Made by a program: the position numbers and the translations under genes
Notes under the pieces: generated by a model
The model's input: the letters and a program-made list of their open reading frames with translations, nothing else
Told to the model about the DNA's origin: nothing
The model's database searches: none
Origin: Amphibalanus amphitrite
Lineage: Eukaryota > Arthropoda > Thecostraca > Balanomorpha > Balanidae
Length of the DNA stretch: 64,000 nucleotides
Direction of reading: 5' to 3'
NCBI RefSeq assembly: GCF_019059575.1
Contig: NW_024882712.1
Span: 62,001-126,000 of the forward strand
Shown: positions 10,293 to 23,615 of the stretch, one piece after another
Position numbering within the stretch: the stretch's first letter is position 1
Layout of the letters: each line of letters begins with the position of its first letter

Positions 10293-11475
10293 CCAGCATC
10301 TGCGATGCTGGGCTCCGCATCGCGGGACCGCAGGTTGTTTGAGCAAGCACCTTTGTAAACGCAGCAAAAACGCCCGCCGCCAAACGAGAGGATGAGCCTT
10401 GCACGTGCAGACCGGAGTCGGTGTGTTACAAACTGACGTGCACGGCACCCTACTCGCTGATCTATAGCGGTGTGCCAAATTTGAGTGTAATCGGCTCGGC
10501 CATTTTCGAGATCTGGAAGCGTCACCCTGCACGTGCGCACGTGCAAGCTGTGTCCAATTGCATTGTGCATGGGACCCTATTCGCCGGTCCCTAGCGGTGT
10601 ACCAAATTCGAGCTCAATCGGCCCAGCCGTTTTCAAGATCTTGAAACGACCCCTCCACGTGCGCACGTGCAGTTGCATCTCAACCGTGACACATGGAAAT
10701 ACATACTAACTGACTTGTGCACGGCACCCTACTGATCGATCTCTAGATGTTTGCCGAATTTGAGTGCAATCGGTCCAGCCGTTCTTGAAATCTGGAAGCG
10801 TCACCCTGCACGTGCGCACGTGCAAGATGGGTCCAAACTGACTTGCGCACGGCACCCTACTAATCGGTCTCTAGCGGTGTACCAAATTTGAACTCAATCG
10901 GCCCGGCCGTTCTCGAGATCTGGAAGCGTCACCCTGCACGTGCGCACGTGCAGTTGCACCCCAATCGTGGCACATGGAAATACATACTAAATGACTGCAA
11001 CCTACTGATCGGTATCAAGCGTTATGCCAAATTTGAACACAATCGGTCCAGCCGTTCTCGAGATCTGGAAGCGTCACCCTGCACGTGCGCACGTGCAGTT
11101 GCACCCCTACCAAGACACATGGAAATGCATCGCCTGGAAAGTGTCTACCTCCATGCCAAGTTTTAGCGCAATCGGCCCAGTAATTACCGCGAGCTATTGC
11201 GCTTATTACAAAACAGGCACCTCTTGGCTTTGCACGTGGAACGTGCGTTAGGGGTCACCCATATGCATCGAGAGTAGCACACTATGTGAAAGAAGGGAAA
11301 AAGCTACCCCACACAAAAAAACCGCACGTGTATCAGCCCAGTGGTTGCCGAGATATAAGTCGTACAAAAACGTCCCCACGGCGGCCGGCCGCTATTTAGC
11401 AGTAAAATCGTGTCGCATCCTTCTATTAGAGGTATCCCCGTCACCTGTTCGTATACTGTCTGAGCAAAGGCCATA
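10293..11475 (+). repeat. B5: B block, five palindromes
   Basis: Sister of B1 and B8 with the same monomer order and spacing. Differences are rare by eye, so duplication was recent or homogenisation is active. Confidence 0.88.
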
Positions 11476-12280
11476 CGTTACGGTCCAAACTCCATAGTGA
11501 GGCGGACATACGAATTTACGAGAGTTTAGCGACGAAATGATTCACTTAATTGTTAAGTAATGGGTACCATTAGGTAGACCATAAATTTTATCTAGCATCT
11601 CACCGTAGATGCAGTAAAAAGTGCTTTACTTTTCAATGTATGTAAAGACTTGCTCAGCTCAATCAGTTCACTCTGTATTGGCTCAAGCCGTATCATGCGA
11701 ACGCAATACAAACTAGAGCACCGACAGCGCAGCGCTCCCCAACTCACTGCTCGCCCAGTCCACCCGGGCCGCCGCCACGACGGCCCCCCCCCCCCGCAAG
11801 TAGGCATCCCGCACTGCACCGACAGCCGCGGGCGACCAGCTGACCGGCCAGCTGACCGGCCAGCAGCCGGCGGGCGGCAAGCCACGGATGGCCGACCCGC
11901 CGGCGCGGCGAGGGAGGGGAGGGACGCAGCTGAAAGACCCGACTACATATATATCAAAGAATGATACATTATATGTAATCATCGATGACGCGACATAAAT
12001 CTGCTTTATTGGGTTTAGCGGTGTAGTCTGTGATGCCATCACAATGAAAATAGCCTAGTTTTGTAGAGCATCAAATTCTGATTCCATAACGACTCTCGCT
12101 AGTCCATTTTCAATTGTAAATAAGCCTTTTATTGCGATGCAAAGTCCCGAAATGGTGCCGACGGCGGCCGGTCCCCCGATGGTACCATACCATAGATGGT
12201 AAACAGGTTAGTTCACATTCCCGCCGCTATGCGGGCGGCGGCGGCGCCACCTGTCCTCGTGTCCGCCTGACACCGTAACG
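11476..12280 (+). mobile_element. C5: C element, 12-C tract
   Basis: Full length with intact TIRs. It has a degenerate TATA-like site (TATGTAAA) like C1, C2 and C8. Confidence 0.7.
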
Positions 12281-13121
12281 ATATAGGTCTGAGCTCAAAT
12301 CTCGGTAATGTCGTGCTTTTTTACTATATTTCTCAAAAACGGCACCACGTGCAATAAAGTTGTATATATCATTGGAAAGAGCATCAAAAGTTGTATAACC
12401 TATCAACTTTTCACATAAATATATCTCAACTGTAAAAAGTTATTAAGCAGCAAAGACGCTCCCATTGACTTTCCATGTTAAAATTTTTCATTTTTAAACG
12501 AGCCTAAAAAGAACAAACGAATTTGCACAGCTTAAAGAAGCATAACAACATGTTCTATGGTCTTTTCTCAACAAGTCCTGGAAGTTTAAACAAAAGCGTA
12601 TCATATAATTTTGTACAATGAGCGAATGAAAAAGTCTCTGCAAAAATGCCCATTGACTTAACATGGGGAGCGAAAAAAATTCAACTTTGACCTCGTGCAA
12701 AGACACGTTACGAAGTTCTGAGGGGTATACGGCGCACACCAGCGTGTACCCAAACGTGTTTGCCATAAAATGCTGGGAAGAAAACCACCTCTTCCTTGGC
12801 TCGTTTTTCCGCTATTCCCGATCGCGCAAAAAGTGTCCAAAACCCCGTTGACTTAACATGGGGAAAATGGAATCGCACGTGCCACGTGCCACGAGGTTTT
12901 AAGCGAGTAGCGACCGGTGCCAACAGGTAGATCGCCTGCGGGAGCCCATACACTGAAATTTTTAAGAAAATCGAGCCACAAGTTTAGGCCTGACCCAAGT
13001 TGCCCCAATTCGCGGCCAGACATGCAAAACATAGCCCGGAGAAGGACCGCTCCGGTTGTTTTTCAATAGAAAAACACAATTCTAACGAATAGTGTTTGTC
13101 TTTTCAAACAACCTGCGGTTA
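12281..13121 (+). repeat. A6: A block
   Basis: A complete block. It shares the AAGAAAATCGAGCC ending variant with A3, A7, A8, A9 and A17. Confidence 0.88.
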
Positions 13122-14204
13122 CCAGCATCTGCGATGCTGGGCTCCGCATCGCGGGACCGCAGGTTGTTTGAGCAAGCACCTCTGTAACGCCGCTAAAGGT
13201 GTGCCGAATTTGAATGCAATCAGCCCAGCCGTTTCTGAGATCTGAAAGCCTCACCCTGCACGTGCGCACGTGCAAGCTGGGTCCCAAATGACTTGTGGAC
13301 GGCACCCTAGTTGCCGGTCTCTAGCGGTGTACCGAATTTAAGCTCAATCGGCCCAGCCGTTTTCAAGATCTGGAAGCGACCCCTACACGTGCGCACGTGC
13401 AGTTGCACCCCAACCGAGACACATGAGTATACATACTAACTGACTTGTGCACAGCACCCTACTAACCGGTCTCTAAAGGTGTGCCGAATTTGAATGCAAT
13501 CGGCCCAGCCGTTCCTGAGATCTGGAAGCGTCACCCTGCACGTGCGCACGTGCAACCTGGGGCCCAGCAGACCTGTGCAAGACACCCTACTACGCGATCT
13601 CTAGCGGTGTGCCAAATCTGAGCACAATTGGCCCGGCCGTTCTCGAGATCTGGAAGCGTCATCCTGCACGTGCGCACGTGCAGTTGCATCCCAATCGTGG
13701 CACATGGAAATACATACTAAATGACTGCAACCTACTGATCGGTATCAAGCGTTATGCCAAATTTGAACACAACCGGTCCAGCCGTTCTCGAGATCTGGAA
13801 GCGTCACCCTGCACGTGCGCACGTGCAGTTGCACCCCTACCAAGACACATGGAAATGCATCGCCTGGAAAGTGTCTACCTCCATGCCAAGTTTTAGCGCA
13901 ATCGGTTCAGTAATTACCGCGAGCTATTGCACTTATTACAAAACAGGCACCTCTTGGCTTTGTACGTGGAACGTGCGTTAGGGGTCACCCATATGCATCG
14001 AGAGTAGCACACTATGTGAAAGAAGGGAAAAAGCTACCCCACACAAAAAACCGCACGTGTATCAGCCCAGTGGTTGCCGAGGTATAAGTCGTACAAAAAC
14101 GTCCCCACGGCGGCCGGCCGCTATTTAGCAGTAAAATCGTGTCGCATCCTTCTATGGGAGGTATCCCCGTCACCTGTTCGTATACTGTCTGAGCAAAAGC
14201 CATA
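13122..14204 (+). repeat. B6: B block, five palindromes
   Basis: E2 is followed by a shortened spacer that joins the minisatellite at GTAACGCCGCTAAAGG. Palindromes lie near 13258, 13386, 13536, 13666 and 13811. The tail is complete. Confidence 0.85.
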
Positions 14205-15001
14205 CGTTACGGTCCAAACTCCATAGTGAGGCGGACATACGAATTTACGAGAGTTTAGCGACGAAATGATTCACTTAATTGTTAAGTAATGGGTACCATT
14301 AGGTAGACCATAAATTTTATCTAGCATCTCACCGTAGATGCAGTAAAAAGTGCTTTACTTTTCAATGTATATAAAGACTTGCTCAGCTCAATCAGTTCAC
14401 TCTGTATTGGCTCAAGCCGTATCATGCGAACGCAATAAAAACTAGAGCACCGACAGCGCAGCGCTCCCCAACTCACTGCTCGCCCAGTCCACCCGGGCCG
14501 CGCCGCCACGACGGCCCCCCGCAAGTAGGCATCCCGCACTGCACCGACAGCCGCGGGCGACCAGCTGACCGGCCAGCTGACCGGCCAGCAGCCGGCGGGC
14601 GGCAAGCCGCGGATGGCCGACCCGCCGGCGCGGCGAGGGAGGGGAGGGACGCAGCTGAAAGACCCGACTACATATATATCAAAGAAACATTATATGTAAT
14701 CATCGATGACGCGACATAAATCTGCTTTATTGGGGTTAGCGGTGTAGTCTGTGGTGCCATCACAATGAAAATAGCCTAGTTTTGTAGAGCATCAAATTCT
14801 GATTCCATAACGACTCTCGCTAGTCCATTTTCAATTGTAAATAAGCCTTTTATTGCGATGCAAAGTCCCGAAATGGTGCCGACGGCGGCCGGTCCCCCGA
14901 TGGTACCATACCATAGGTGGTAAACAGGTTAGTTCACATTCCCGCCGCTATGCGGGCGGCGGCGGCGCCACCTGTCCTGGTGTCCGCCTGACACCGTAAC
15001 G
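14205..15001 (+). mobile_element. C6: C element, six-C tract
   Basis: Full length. It keeps TATATAAA at 14368-14375. Confidence 0.7.
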
Positions 15002-15842
15002 ATATAGGTCTGAGCTCAAATCTCGGTAATGTCGTGCTTTTTTACTATATTTCTCAAAAACGGCACCACGTGCAATAAAGTTGTATATATCATTGGAAAG
15101 AGCATCAAAAGTTGTATAACCTATCAACTTTTCACATAAATATATCTCAACTGTAAAAAGTTATTAAGCAGCAAAGACGCTCCCATTGACTTTCCATGTT
15201 AAAATTTTTCATTTTTAAACGAGCCTAAAAAGAACAAACGAATTTGCACAGCTTAAAGAAGCATAACAACATGTTCTATGGTCTTTTCTCAACAAGTCCT
15301 GAAAGTTTAAACAAAATCGTATCATATAATTTTGTACAATGAGCGAATGAAAAAGTCTCTGCAAAAACGCCCATTGACTTAACATGGGGAGCGAAAAAAA
15401 TTCAACTTTGACCTCGTGCAAAGACACGTTACGAAGTTCTGAGGGGTATACGGCGCACACCAGCGTGTACCCAAACGTGTTTGCCATAAAATGCTGGGAA
15501 GAAAACCACCTCTTCCTTGGCTCGTTTTTCCGCTATTCCCGATCGCGCAAAAAGTGTCCAAAACCCCGTTGACTTAACATGGGGAAAATGGAATCGCACG
15601 TGCCACGTGCCACGAGGTTTTAAGCGAGTAGCGACCGGTGCCAACAGGTAGATCGCCTGCGGGAGCCCATACACTGAAATTTTTAAGAAAATCGAGCCAC
15701 AAGTTTAGGCCTGACCCAAGTTGCCCCAATTCGCGGCCAGACATGCAAAACATAGCCCGGAGAAGGACCGCTCCGGTTGTTTTTCAATAGAAAAACACAA
15801 TTCTAACGAATAGTGTTTGTCTTTTCAAACAACCTGCGGTTA
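15002..15842 (+). repeat. A7: A block
   Basis: A complete block. Its last 389 bp are repeated in tandem directly after the terminus. Confidence 0.88.
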
Positions 15843-16231
15843 CGCACACCAGCGTGTACCCAAACGTGTTTGCCATAAAATGCTGGGAAGAAAACCACCT
15901 CTTCCTTGGCTCGTTTTTCCGCTATTCCCGATCGCGCAAAAAGTGTCCAAAACCCCGTTGACTTAACATGGGGAAAATGGAATCGCACGTGCCACGTGCC
16001 ACGAGGTTTTAAGCGAGTAGCGACCGGTGCCAACAGGTAGATCGCCTGCGGGAGCCCATACACTGAAATTTTTAAGAAAATCGAGCCACAAGTTTAGGCC
16101 TGACCCAAGTTGCCCCAATTCGCGGCCAGACATGCAAAACATAGCCCGGAGAAGGACCGCTCCGGTTGTTTTTCAATAGAAAAACACAATTCTAACGAAT
16201 AGTGTTTGTCTTTTCAAACAACCTGCGGTTA
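15843..16231 (+). repeat. A7': 389-bp tandem copy of the A7 end
   Basis: It repeats 15454-15842 with no difference I can see, starting at CGCACACCAGCG and ending at GGTTA. The joint has short homology (CGCACAC). Confidence 0.9.
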
Positions 16232-16337
16232 CCTATTCGCCGGTCTATAGCGGTGTGCCAAATTTGAGTGCAATCGACCCGGTAGAAAAACACAATTCTA
16301 ACGAATAGTGTTTGTCTTTTCAAACAACCTGCGGTTA
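16232..16337 (+). repeat. 106-bp mini-unit ending in solo E1
   Basis: It consists of 52 bp of B sequence (CCTATTCGCCGG to CGACCCGGT) joined to the 54-bp E1 (16284-16337). The next unit restarts at the same CCTATTCGCCGG, so this is an internally deleted copy next to its parent. It defines the left edge of E1 as AGAAAAACAC. Confidence 0.85.
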
Positions 16338-17219
16338 CCTATTCGCCGGTCTATAGCGGTGTGCCAAATTTGAGTGCAATCGACCCGGTCGTTTTCGAGA
16401 TCTGGAAGCGACACCCTGCACGTGCGCACGTGCAGCCTAGGCCCCAATTGACTTGTGCACGGCACTCTATTCGCCGGTTTCTAGCGGTGTACCAAATTGG
16501 AGCTCAATCAGCCCCGTCAATTTCAAGATCTGGAAGCGACCCCTACACGTGCGCTGGTGCAACTGCACCCCAACCGTGGCACATGAAAATACATACTAAC
16601 TGACTTGTGCACGGCACCCTACTAACCAGTCTCTAGCGGTATGCCAAATTTCAGCAGAGTCGGCCCAGCCGTTCTTGAGATCTGGAAGCGTCAGCCTGCA
16701 CGTGCGCACGTGCATAGCGGGTCCCATCTGACTTGTGCACGGCACCCTACTTACCAGCCTCTAGCGGTGTGCCAAGTTTGATCACAATCGGCCCAGCCGT
16801 TCTCGACATCTGGAAGCGTCACCCTGCCCGTGCGCACGTGCAGTTGCACCCCTACCAAGACACGTGGAAATGCATCGCCTGGAATGTGTCTACCTCCATG
16901 CCAAGTTTTAGCGCAATCGGCCCAGTAATTACCGCGAGCTATTGCACTTATTACAAAACAGGCACCTCTTGGCTTTGCACGTGGAACGTGCGTTAGGGGT
17001 CACCCATATGCATCGAGAGTAGCACACTATGTGAAAGAAGGAAAAAAGCTACCCAACACAAAAAACCGCACGTGTATCAGCCCAGTGGTTGCCGAGATAT
17101 AAGTCGTACAAAAACGTCCCCACGGCGGCCGGCCGCTATTTAGCAGTAAAATCGTGTCGCATCCTTCTATGGGAGGTATCCCCGTCACCTGTTCGTATAC
17201 TGTCTGAGCAAAGACCATA
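16338..17219 (+). repeat. B7: B block starting after E2
   Basis: Starts at CCTATTCGCCGG. It has three good palindromes and one decayed one (ACACGTGCGCTGGTGCA, near 16547), then a full tail. B10 has the same monomer order. Confidence 0.85.
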
Positions 17220-18017
17220 CGTTACGGTCCAAACTCCATAGTGAGGCGGACATACGAATTTACGAGAGTTTAGCGACGAAATGATTCACTTAATTGTTAA
17301 GTAATGGGTACCATTAGGTAGACCATAAATTTTATCTAGCATCTCACCGTAGATGCAGTAAAAAGTGCTTTACTTTTCAATGTATATAAAGACTTGCTCA
17401 GCTCAATCAGTTCACTCTGTATTGGCTCAAGCCGTATCATGCGAACGCAATGCAAACTAGAGCACCGACAGCGCAGCGCTCCCCAACTCACTGCTCGCCC
17501 AGTCCACCCGGGCCGCCGCCACGACGGCCCCCCGCAAGTAGGCATCCCGCACTGCACCGACAGCCGCGGGCGACCAGCTGACCGGCCAGCTGACCGGCCA
17601 GCAGCCGGCGGGCGGCAGGGCGCGGATGGCCGACCCGCCGGCGCGGCGAGGGAGGGGAGGAACGCAGCTGAAAGACCCGACTACATATATATCAAAGAAA
17701 CATTATATGTAATCATCGATGACGCGACATAAATCTGCTTTATTGGGGTTAGCGGTGTAGTCTGTGATGCCATCACAATGAAAATAGGCGCCTAGTTTTG
17801 TACAGCATCAAATTCTGATTCCATAACGACTCTCGCTAGTCCATTTTCAATTGTAAATAAGCCTTTTATTGCGATGCAAAGTCCCGAAATGGTGCCGACG
17901 GCGGCCGGTCCCCCGATGGTACCATACCATAGATGGTAAACAGGTTAGTTCACATTCCCGCCGCTATGCGGGCGGCGGCGGCGCCACCTGTCCTCGTGTC
18001 CGCCTGACACCGTAACG
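17220..18017 (+). mobile_element. C7: C element, uninterrupted
   Basis: Full length with a six-C tract. It carries the empty versions of two insertion sites that are filled in sister copies: the palindrome ATGGTACCAT (17916-17925) and TATGTAAT within the sequence near 17707-17714. It also has a 112-codon open frame (17394-17732) rich in R, P, A and G that recurs in C10 and C25. The frame lies on the GC-rich half and overlaps an antisense frame, so coding is doubtful. Confidence 0.7.
17383..17417 (+). promoter_or_regulatory. Possible TATA plus initiator inside C7
   Basis: TATATAAA (17383-17390) is followed by TCAGTT (17407-17412) and TCACTCT, which fits YYANWYY with its A at 17414, 29 nt after the start of TATAAA. 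The TATA is kept in C6 (14368), C10 (25664), C17 (44031) and C25 (63077), and is TATGTAAA in C1, C2, C5 and C8. This is a motif match only. Confidence 0.3.
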
Positions 18018-18858
18018 ATATAGGTCTGAGCTCAAATCTCGGTAATGTCGTGCTTTTTTACTATATTTCTCAAAAACGGCACCACGTGCAATAAAGTTGT
18101 ATATATCATTGGAAAGAGCATCAAAAGTTGTATAAAATATCAACTTTTCACTTGAATATGTCTTCAAGGTACAAAGTTATTAAGCACCAAAGACGCTCCC
18201 ATTGACTTTCCATGTTAAAATTTTTCATTTTTAAAGAAGCCTAAAGACAACAAACGAATTTGCACAGCTTAAAGAAGCATAACAACATGTTCTATGGTCT
18301 TTTCTCAACAAGTCCTGAAAGTTTAAACAAAATCGTATCATATAATTTTGTACAATGAGCGAATGAAAAAGTCTCTGCAAAAACGCCCATTGACTTAACA
18401 TGGGGAGCGAAAAAAGTTCAACTTTGACCTCGTGCAAAGACACGTTACGAAGTTCTGAGGGGTATACGGCGCACACTAGCGTGTACCTGAACGTGTTTGC
18501 CATAAAATGCTGGGAAGAAAACCACCTCTTCCTTGGCTCGTTTTCCCGCTATTCGCGATTGCGCAAAAAGTGTCCAAAACCCCGTTGACTTAACATGGGG
18601 AAAATGGAATCGCACGTGCCACGTGCCACGAGGTTTTAAGCGAGTAGCGACCGGTGCCAACAGGTAGATCGCCTGCGGGAGCCCATACACTGAAATTTTT
18701 AAGAAAATCGAGCCACAAGTTTAGGCCTGACCCAAGTTGCCCCAATTCGCGGCCAGACTTGCAAAACATAGCCCGGAGACGGACCGCTCCGGTTGTTTTT
18801 CAATAGAAAAACACAATTCTAACGAATAGTGTTTGTCTTTTCAAACAACCTGCGGTTA
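18018..18858 (+). repeat. A8: A block
   Basis: A complete block with the GTATAAAATATCAAC variant shared with A11 and A17. This places the three in one recently duplicated group. Confidence 0.88.
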
Positions 18859-19162
18859 AAAGACTGACTCATTTTATCCAAAACCCCGTTGACTTAACAT
18901 GGGGAAAATGGAATCGCACGTGCCACGTGCCACGAGGTTTTAAGCGAGTAGCGACCGATGCCATCAGGTAGATCGCCTGCGGGAGCCCATACCCTGAACT
19001 TTTTACGGAAATTGAGCGATTCGTCTAGGCCCCACCCAAGTTGCCCCAATTCGCGGCCAGACTTGCAAAACATAGCCCGGAGAACGACCGCTCCGGTTGT
19101 TTTTCAATAGAAAAACACAATTCTAACGAATAGTGTTTGTCTTTTCAAACAACCTGCGGTTA
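18859..19162 (+). repeat. A8': partial A block behind a short filler
   Basis: About 18 bp of foreign sequence (AAAGACTGACTCATTTTA) lies between GGTTA and a copy of the third A module starting near TCCAAAACCCCG. It runs to its own terminus. Confidence 0.82.
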
Positions 19163-20346
19163 CCCAGCATCTGCGATGCTGGGCTCCGCATCGCGGGACC
19201 GCAGGTTGTTTGAGCAAGCACCTTTGTAAACGCAGCAAAAACGCCCGCCGCCAAACGAGAGGATGAGCCTTGCACGTGCAGACCGGAGTCGGTGTGTTAC
19301 AAACTGACGTGCACGGCACCCTACTCGCTGATCTATAGCGGTGTGCCAAATTTGAGTGTAATCGGCTCGGCCATTTTCGAGATCTGGAAGCGTCACCCTG
19401 CACGTGCGCACGTGCAAGCTGTGTCCAATTGCATTGTGCATGGGACCCTATTCGCCGGTCCCTAGCGGTGTACCAAATTCGAGCTCAATCGGCCCAGCCG
19501 TTTTCAAGATCTTGAAACGACCCCTCCACGTGCGCACGTGCAGTTGCATCTCAACCGTGACACATGGAAATACATACTAACTGACTTGTGCACGGCACCC
19601 TACTGATCGATCTCTAGATGTTTGCCGAATTTGAGTGCAATCGGTCCAGCCGTTCTTGAAATCTGGAAGCGTCACCCTGCACGTGCGCACGTGCAAGATG
19701 GGTCCAAACTGACTTGCGCACGGCACCCTACTAATCGGTCTCTAGCGGTGTACCAAATTTGAACTCAATCGGCCCGGCCGTTCTCGAGATCTGGAAGCGT
19801 CACCCTGCACGTGCGCACGTGCAGTTGCACCCCAATCGTGGCACATGGAAATACATACTAAATGACTGCAACCTACTGATCGGTATCAAGCGTTATGCCA
19901 AATTTGAACACAATCGGTCCAGCCGTTCTCGAGATCTGGAAGCGTCACCCTGCACGTGCGCACGTGCAGTTGCACCCCTACCAAGACACATGGAAATGCA
20001 TCGCCTGGAAAGTGTCTACCTCCATGCCAAGTTTTAGCGCAATCGGCCCAGTAATTACCGCGAGCTATTGCGCTTATTACAAAACAGGCACCTCTTGGCT
20101 TTGCACGTGGAACGTGCGTTAGGGGTCACCCATATGCATCGAGAGTAGCACACTATGTGAAAGAAGGGAAAAAGCTACCCCACACAAAAAAACCGCACGT
20201 GTATCAGCCCAGTGGTTGCCGAGATATAAGTCGTACAAAAACGTCCCCACGGCGGCCGGCCGCTATTTAGCAGTAAAATCGTGTCGCATCCTTCTATTAG
20301 AGGTATCCCCGTCACCTGTTCGTATACTGTCTGAGCAAAGGCCATA
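19163..20346 (+). repeat. B8: B block, five palindromes
   Basis: Sister of B1 and B5. It begins with one extra C before E2 (CCCAGCATC). Confidence 0.88.
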
Positions 20347-21152
20347 CGTTACGGTCCAAACTCCATAGTGAGGCGGACATACGAATTTACGAGAGTTTAG
20401 CGACGAAATGATTCACTTAATTGTTAAGTAATGGGTACCATTAGGTAGACCATAAATTTTATCTAGCATCTCACCGTAGATGCAGTAAAAAGTGCTTTAC
20501 TTTTCAATGTATGTAAAGACTTGCTCAGCTCAATCAGTTCACTCTGTATTGGCTCAAGCCGTATCATGCGAACGCAATACAAACTAGAGCACCGACAGCG
20601 CAGCGCTCCCCAACTCACTGCTCGCCCAGTCCACCCGGGCCGCCGCCACGACGGCCCCCCCCCCCCCGCAAGTAGGCATCCCGCACTGCACCGACAGCCG
20701 CGGGCGACCAGCTGACCGGCCAGCTGACCGGCCAGCAGCCGGCGGGCGGCAAGCCACGGATGGCCGACCCGCCGGCGCGGCGAGGGAGGGGAGGGACGCA
20801 GCTGAAAGACCCGACTACATATATATCAAAGAATGATACATTATATGTAATCATCGATGACGCGACATAAATCTGCTTTATTGGGTTTAGCGGTGTAGTC
20901 TGTGATGCCATCACAATGAAAATAGCCTAGTTTTGTAGAGCATCAAATTCTGATTCCATAACGACTCTCGCTAGTCCATTTTCAATTGTAAATAAGCCTT
21001 TTATTGCGATGCAAAGTCCCGAAATGGTGCCGACGGCGGCCGGTCCCCCGATGGTACCATACCATAGATGGTAAACAGGTTAGTTCACATTCCCGCCGCT
21101 ATGCGGGCGGCGGCGGCGCCACCTGTCCTCGTGTCCGCCTGACACCGTAACG
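20347..21152 (+). mobile_element. C8: C element, 13-C tract
   Basis: Full length with intact TIRs and a degenerate TATA-like site. Confidence 0.7.
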
Positions 21153-21993
21153 ATATAGGTCTGAGCTCAAATCTCGGTAATGTCGTGCTTTTTTACTATA
21201 TTTCTCAAAAACGGCACCACGTGCAATAAAGTTGTATATATCATTGGAAAGAGCATCAAAAGTTGTATAACCTATCAACTTTTCACATAAATATATCTCA
21301 ACTGTAAAAAGTTATTAAGCAGCAAAGACGCTCCCATTGACTTTCCATGTTAAAATTTTTCATTTTTAAACGAGCCTAAAAAGAACAAACGAATTTGCAC
21401 AGCTTAAAGAAGCATAACAACATGTTCTATGGTCTTTTCTCAACAAGTCCTGGAAGTTTAAACAAAATCGTATCATATAATTTTGTACAATGAGCGAATG
21501 AAAAAGTCTCTGCAAAAATGCCCATTGACTTAACATGGGGAGCGAAAAAAGTTCAACTTTGACCTCGTGCAAAGTCACGTTACGAAGTTCTGAGGGGTAT
21601 ACGGCGCACACTAGCGTGTACCCAAACGTGTTTGCCATAAAATGCTGGGAAGAAAACCACCTCTTCCTTGGCTCGTTTTCCCGCTATTCGCGATCGCGCA
21701 AAAAGTGTCCAAAACCCCATTGACTTAACATGGGGAAAATGGAATCGCACGTGCCACGTGCCACGAGGTTTTAAGCGAGTAGCGACCGAAGCCATCAGGT
21801 AGATCGCCTGCGGGAGCCCATACACTGAAATTTTTAAGAAAATCGAGCCACAAGTTTAGGCCTGACCCAAGTTGCCCCAATTCGCGGCCAGACATGCAAA
21901 ACATAGCCCGGAGAAGGACCGCTCCGGTTGTTTTTCAATAGAAAAACACAATTCTAACGAATAGTGTTTGTCTTTTCAAACAACCTGCGGTTA
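21153..21993 (+). repeat. A9: A block
   Basis: A complete block that carries the TGCAAAGTCACG variant of A2 and A3. Confidence 0.88.
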
Positions 21994-23615
21994 CCCAGCA
22001 TCTGCGATGCTGGGCTCCGCATCGCGGGACCGCAGGTTGTTTGAGCAAGCACCTTTGTAAACGCAGCAAAAACGCCCGCCGCCAAACGAGAGGATGAGCA
22101 TTGCACGTGCAGACCGGAGTCGGTGTGCTACGAACTGACGTGCACGGCATCCTATTCGCCGGTCTATAGCGGTGTGCCAAATTTGAGTGCAATCGACCCG
22201 GCCGTTTTCGAGATCTGGAAGCGACACCCTGCACGTGCGCACGTGCAGCCTGGGCCCCAATTGACTTGTGCACGGCACTCTATTCGCCGGTTTCTAGCGA
22301 TGTACCAAATTTAATCTGAATCGGCCCAGCCGTTTCCAAGATCGGGAAACGACCCCTACCCGTGCGCACGTGCAGCTGCACCCCAACCGCGGCACATGAA
22401 AATACATACTTACTGACTTGTGCACGGCACCCTACTAACCAGTCTCTAGTGGTAACTGGTATGCCAAATTTGAGCACAGTCGGTCCAGCCGTTCTTGAGA
22501 TATGGAAGCGTCAGCCTGCACGTGCGCACGTGCAAGCTGGGTCCCATCTGACTTGTGCACGGCACCCTACTCGCCGAGTCCTAACGGTGTGCCAACTTTG
22601 ATCACAATCGGCCCAGCCGTTCTCGAGATCTGGAAGCGTCACCCTGCCCGAGCGCACGTGCAGCGGCACCCCAACCGTGACACATGGAAATGCATTGCGG
22701 GGCGGGTGCCTACATCCATGCCAAGGATCAGCGCAATCGGCAAAATAACTACAGAGTTATTACACTTGCTACCGAACTGACACCTCTTCGTTTTGCACGT
22801 GGCAGATCTTGAAGCGGCACCCTTCACGTGCGCACGTGCTACCTGGATCCCAATGGACTTGTGCACGGCACTCTATTCGCCGGTCTCTAGCGGTGTACCG
22901 AATTTAATCTGAATCGGCCCAGCCGTTTCCAAGATCTTGAAGCGACCCCTACACGTGCGCACGTGCAGCTGCACCCCAACCGTGGCACATGAAAATACAT
23001 ACTAACTGACTTGTGCACGGCACCCTACTAACCAGTCTCTAGCGGTATGCCGAATTTGAATGCAATCGGCCCAGCCGTTCCTGAGATCTGGAAGCGTCAC
23101 CGTGCACGTGCGCACGTGCAAGATGGGTCCTAACTGACTTGCGCACGGCACCCTACTAACCGGTCTCTAGCGGTGTACCAAATTTGAAGTCAATCGGCCC
23201 GGCCGTTCTCGAGATCTCGAAGCGTCACCCTGCACGTGCGCACGTGCAGTTGCACCCCAACCGTAGCACATGAAAAGGCATGGTCCGGCGGGTGCCTACA
23301 TCCTTGTGTAGTTTCAGTGCAATCAGCCAAGTAATTACCGTGTTATTGTCATTACAACAAAAGTGAAACCTCTCCGTTTTACACCAGTCACGTGCAGTAG
23401 GGGTCACCCGCATGCATCATCCATAGTACCTAAATACTTCTAAGAAGGGTATACGCTAACCCACACAAAAAACCGCAAGTGTATCGGTCCCCTGCTTGCG
23501 GAGACATAAGTCGTACAAAAACGTCCCCACGGAGGCCGGCCGCTAATAATTAGCATTAAATCGCATCCTTCAATGGGAGGTATCCCCGTCACCTGTTCGT
23601 ATACTGTCTGAGCAA
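21994..23615 (+). repeat. B9: long B block, eight palindromes, no C element
   Basis: The longest ordinary B block. Palindrome-bearing monomers lie near 22232, 22360, 22517, 22645, 22823, 22953, 23103 and 23233. A partial tail-like stretch near 22680-22800 sits between monomers four and five, so two B blocks appear fused. It ends as GAGCAAGACCATATGTAGG, an empty site for C. Confidence 0.82.

Noticed and set aside
13122-14204. CRISPR-like array
   Set aside because: The conserved parts are 60-100 bp and sit in degenerate monomers of 126-153 bp; no short identical repeats with unique spacers, and the context is eukaryotic.
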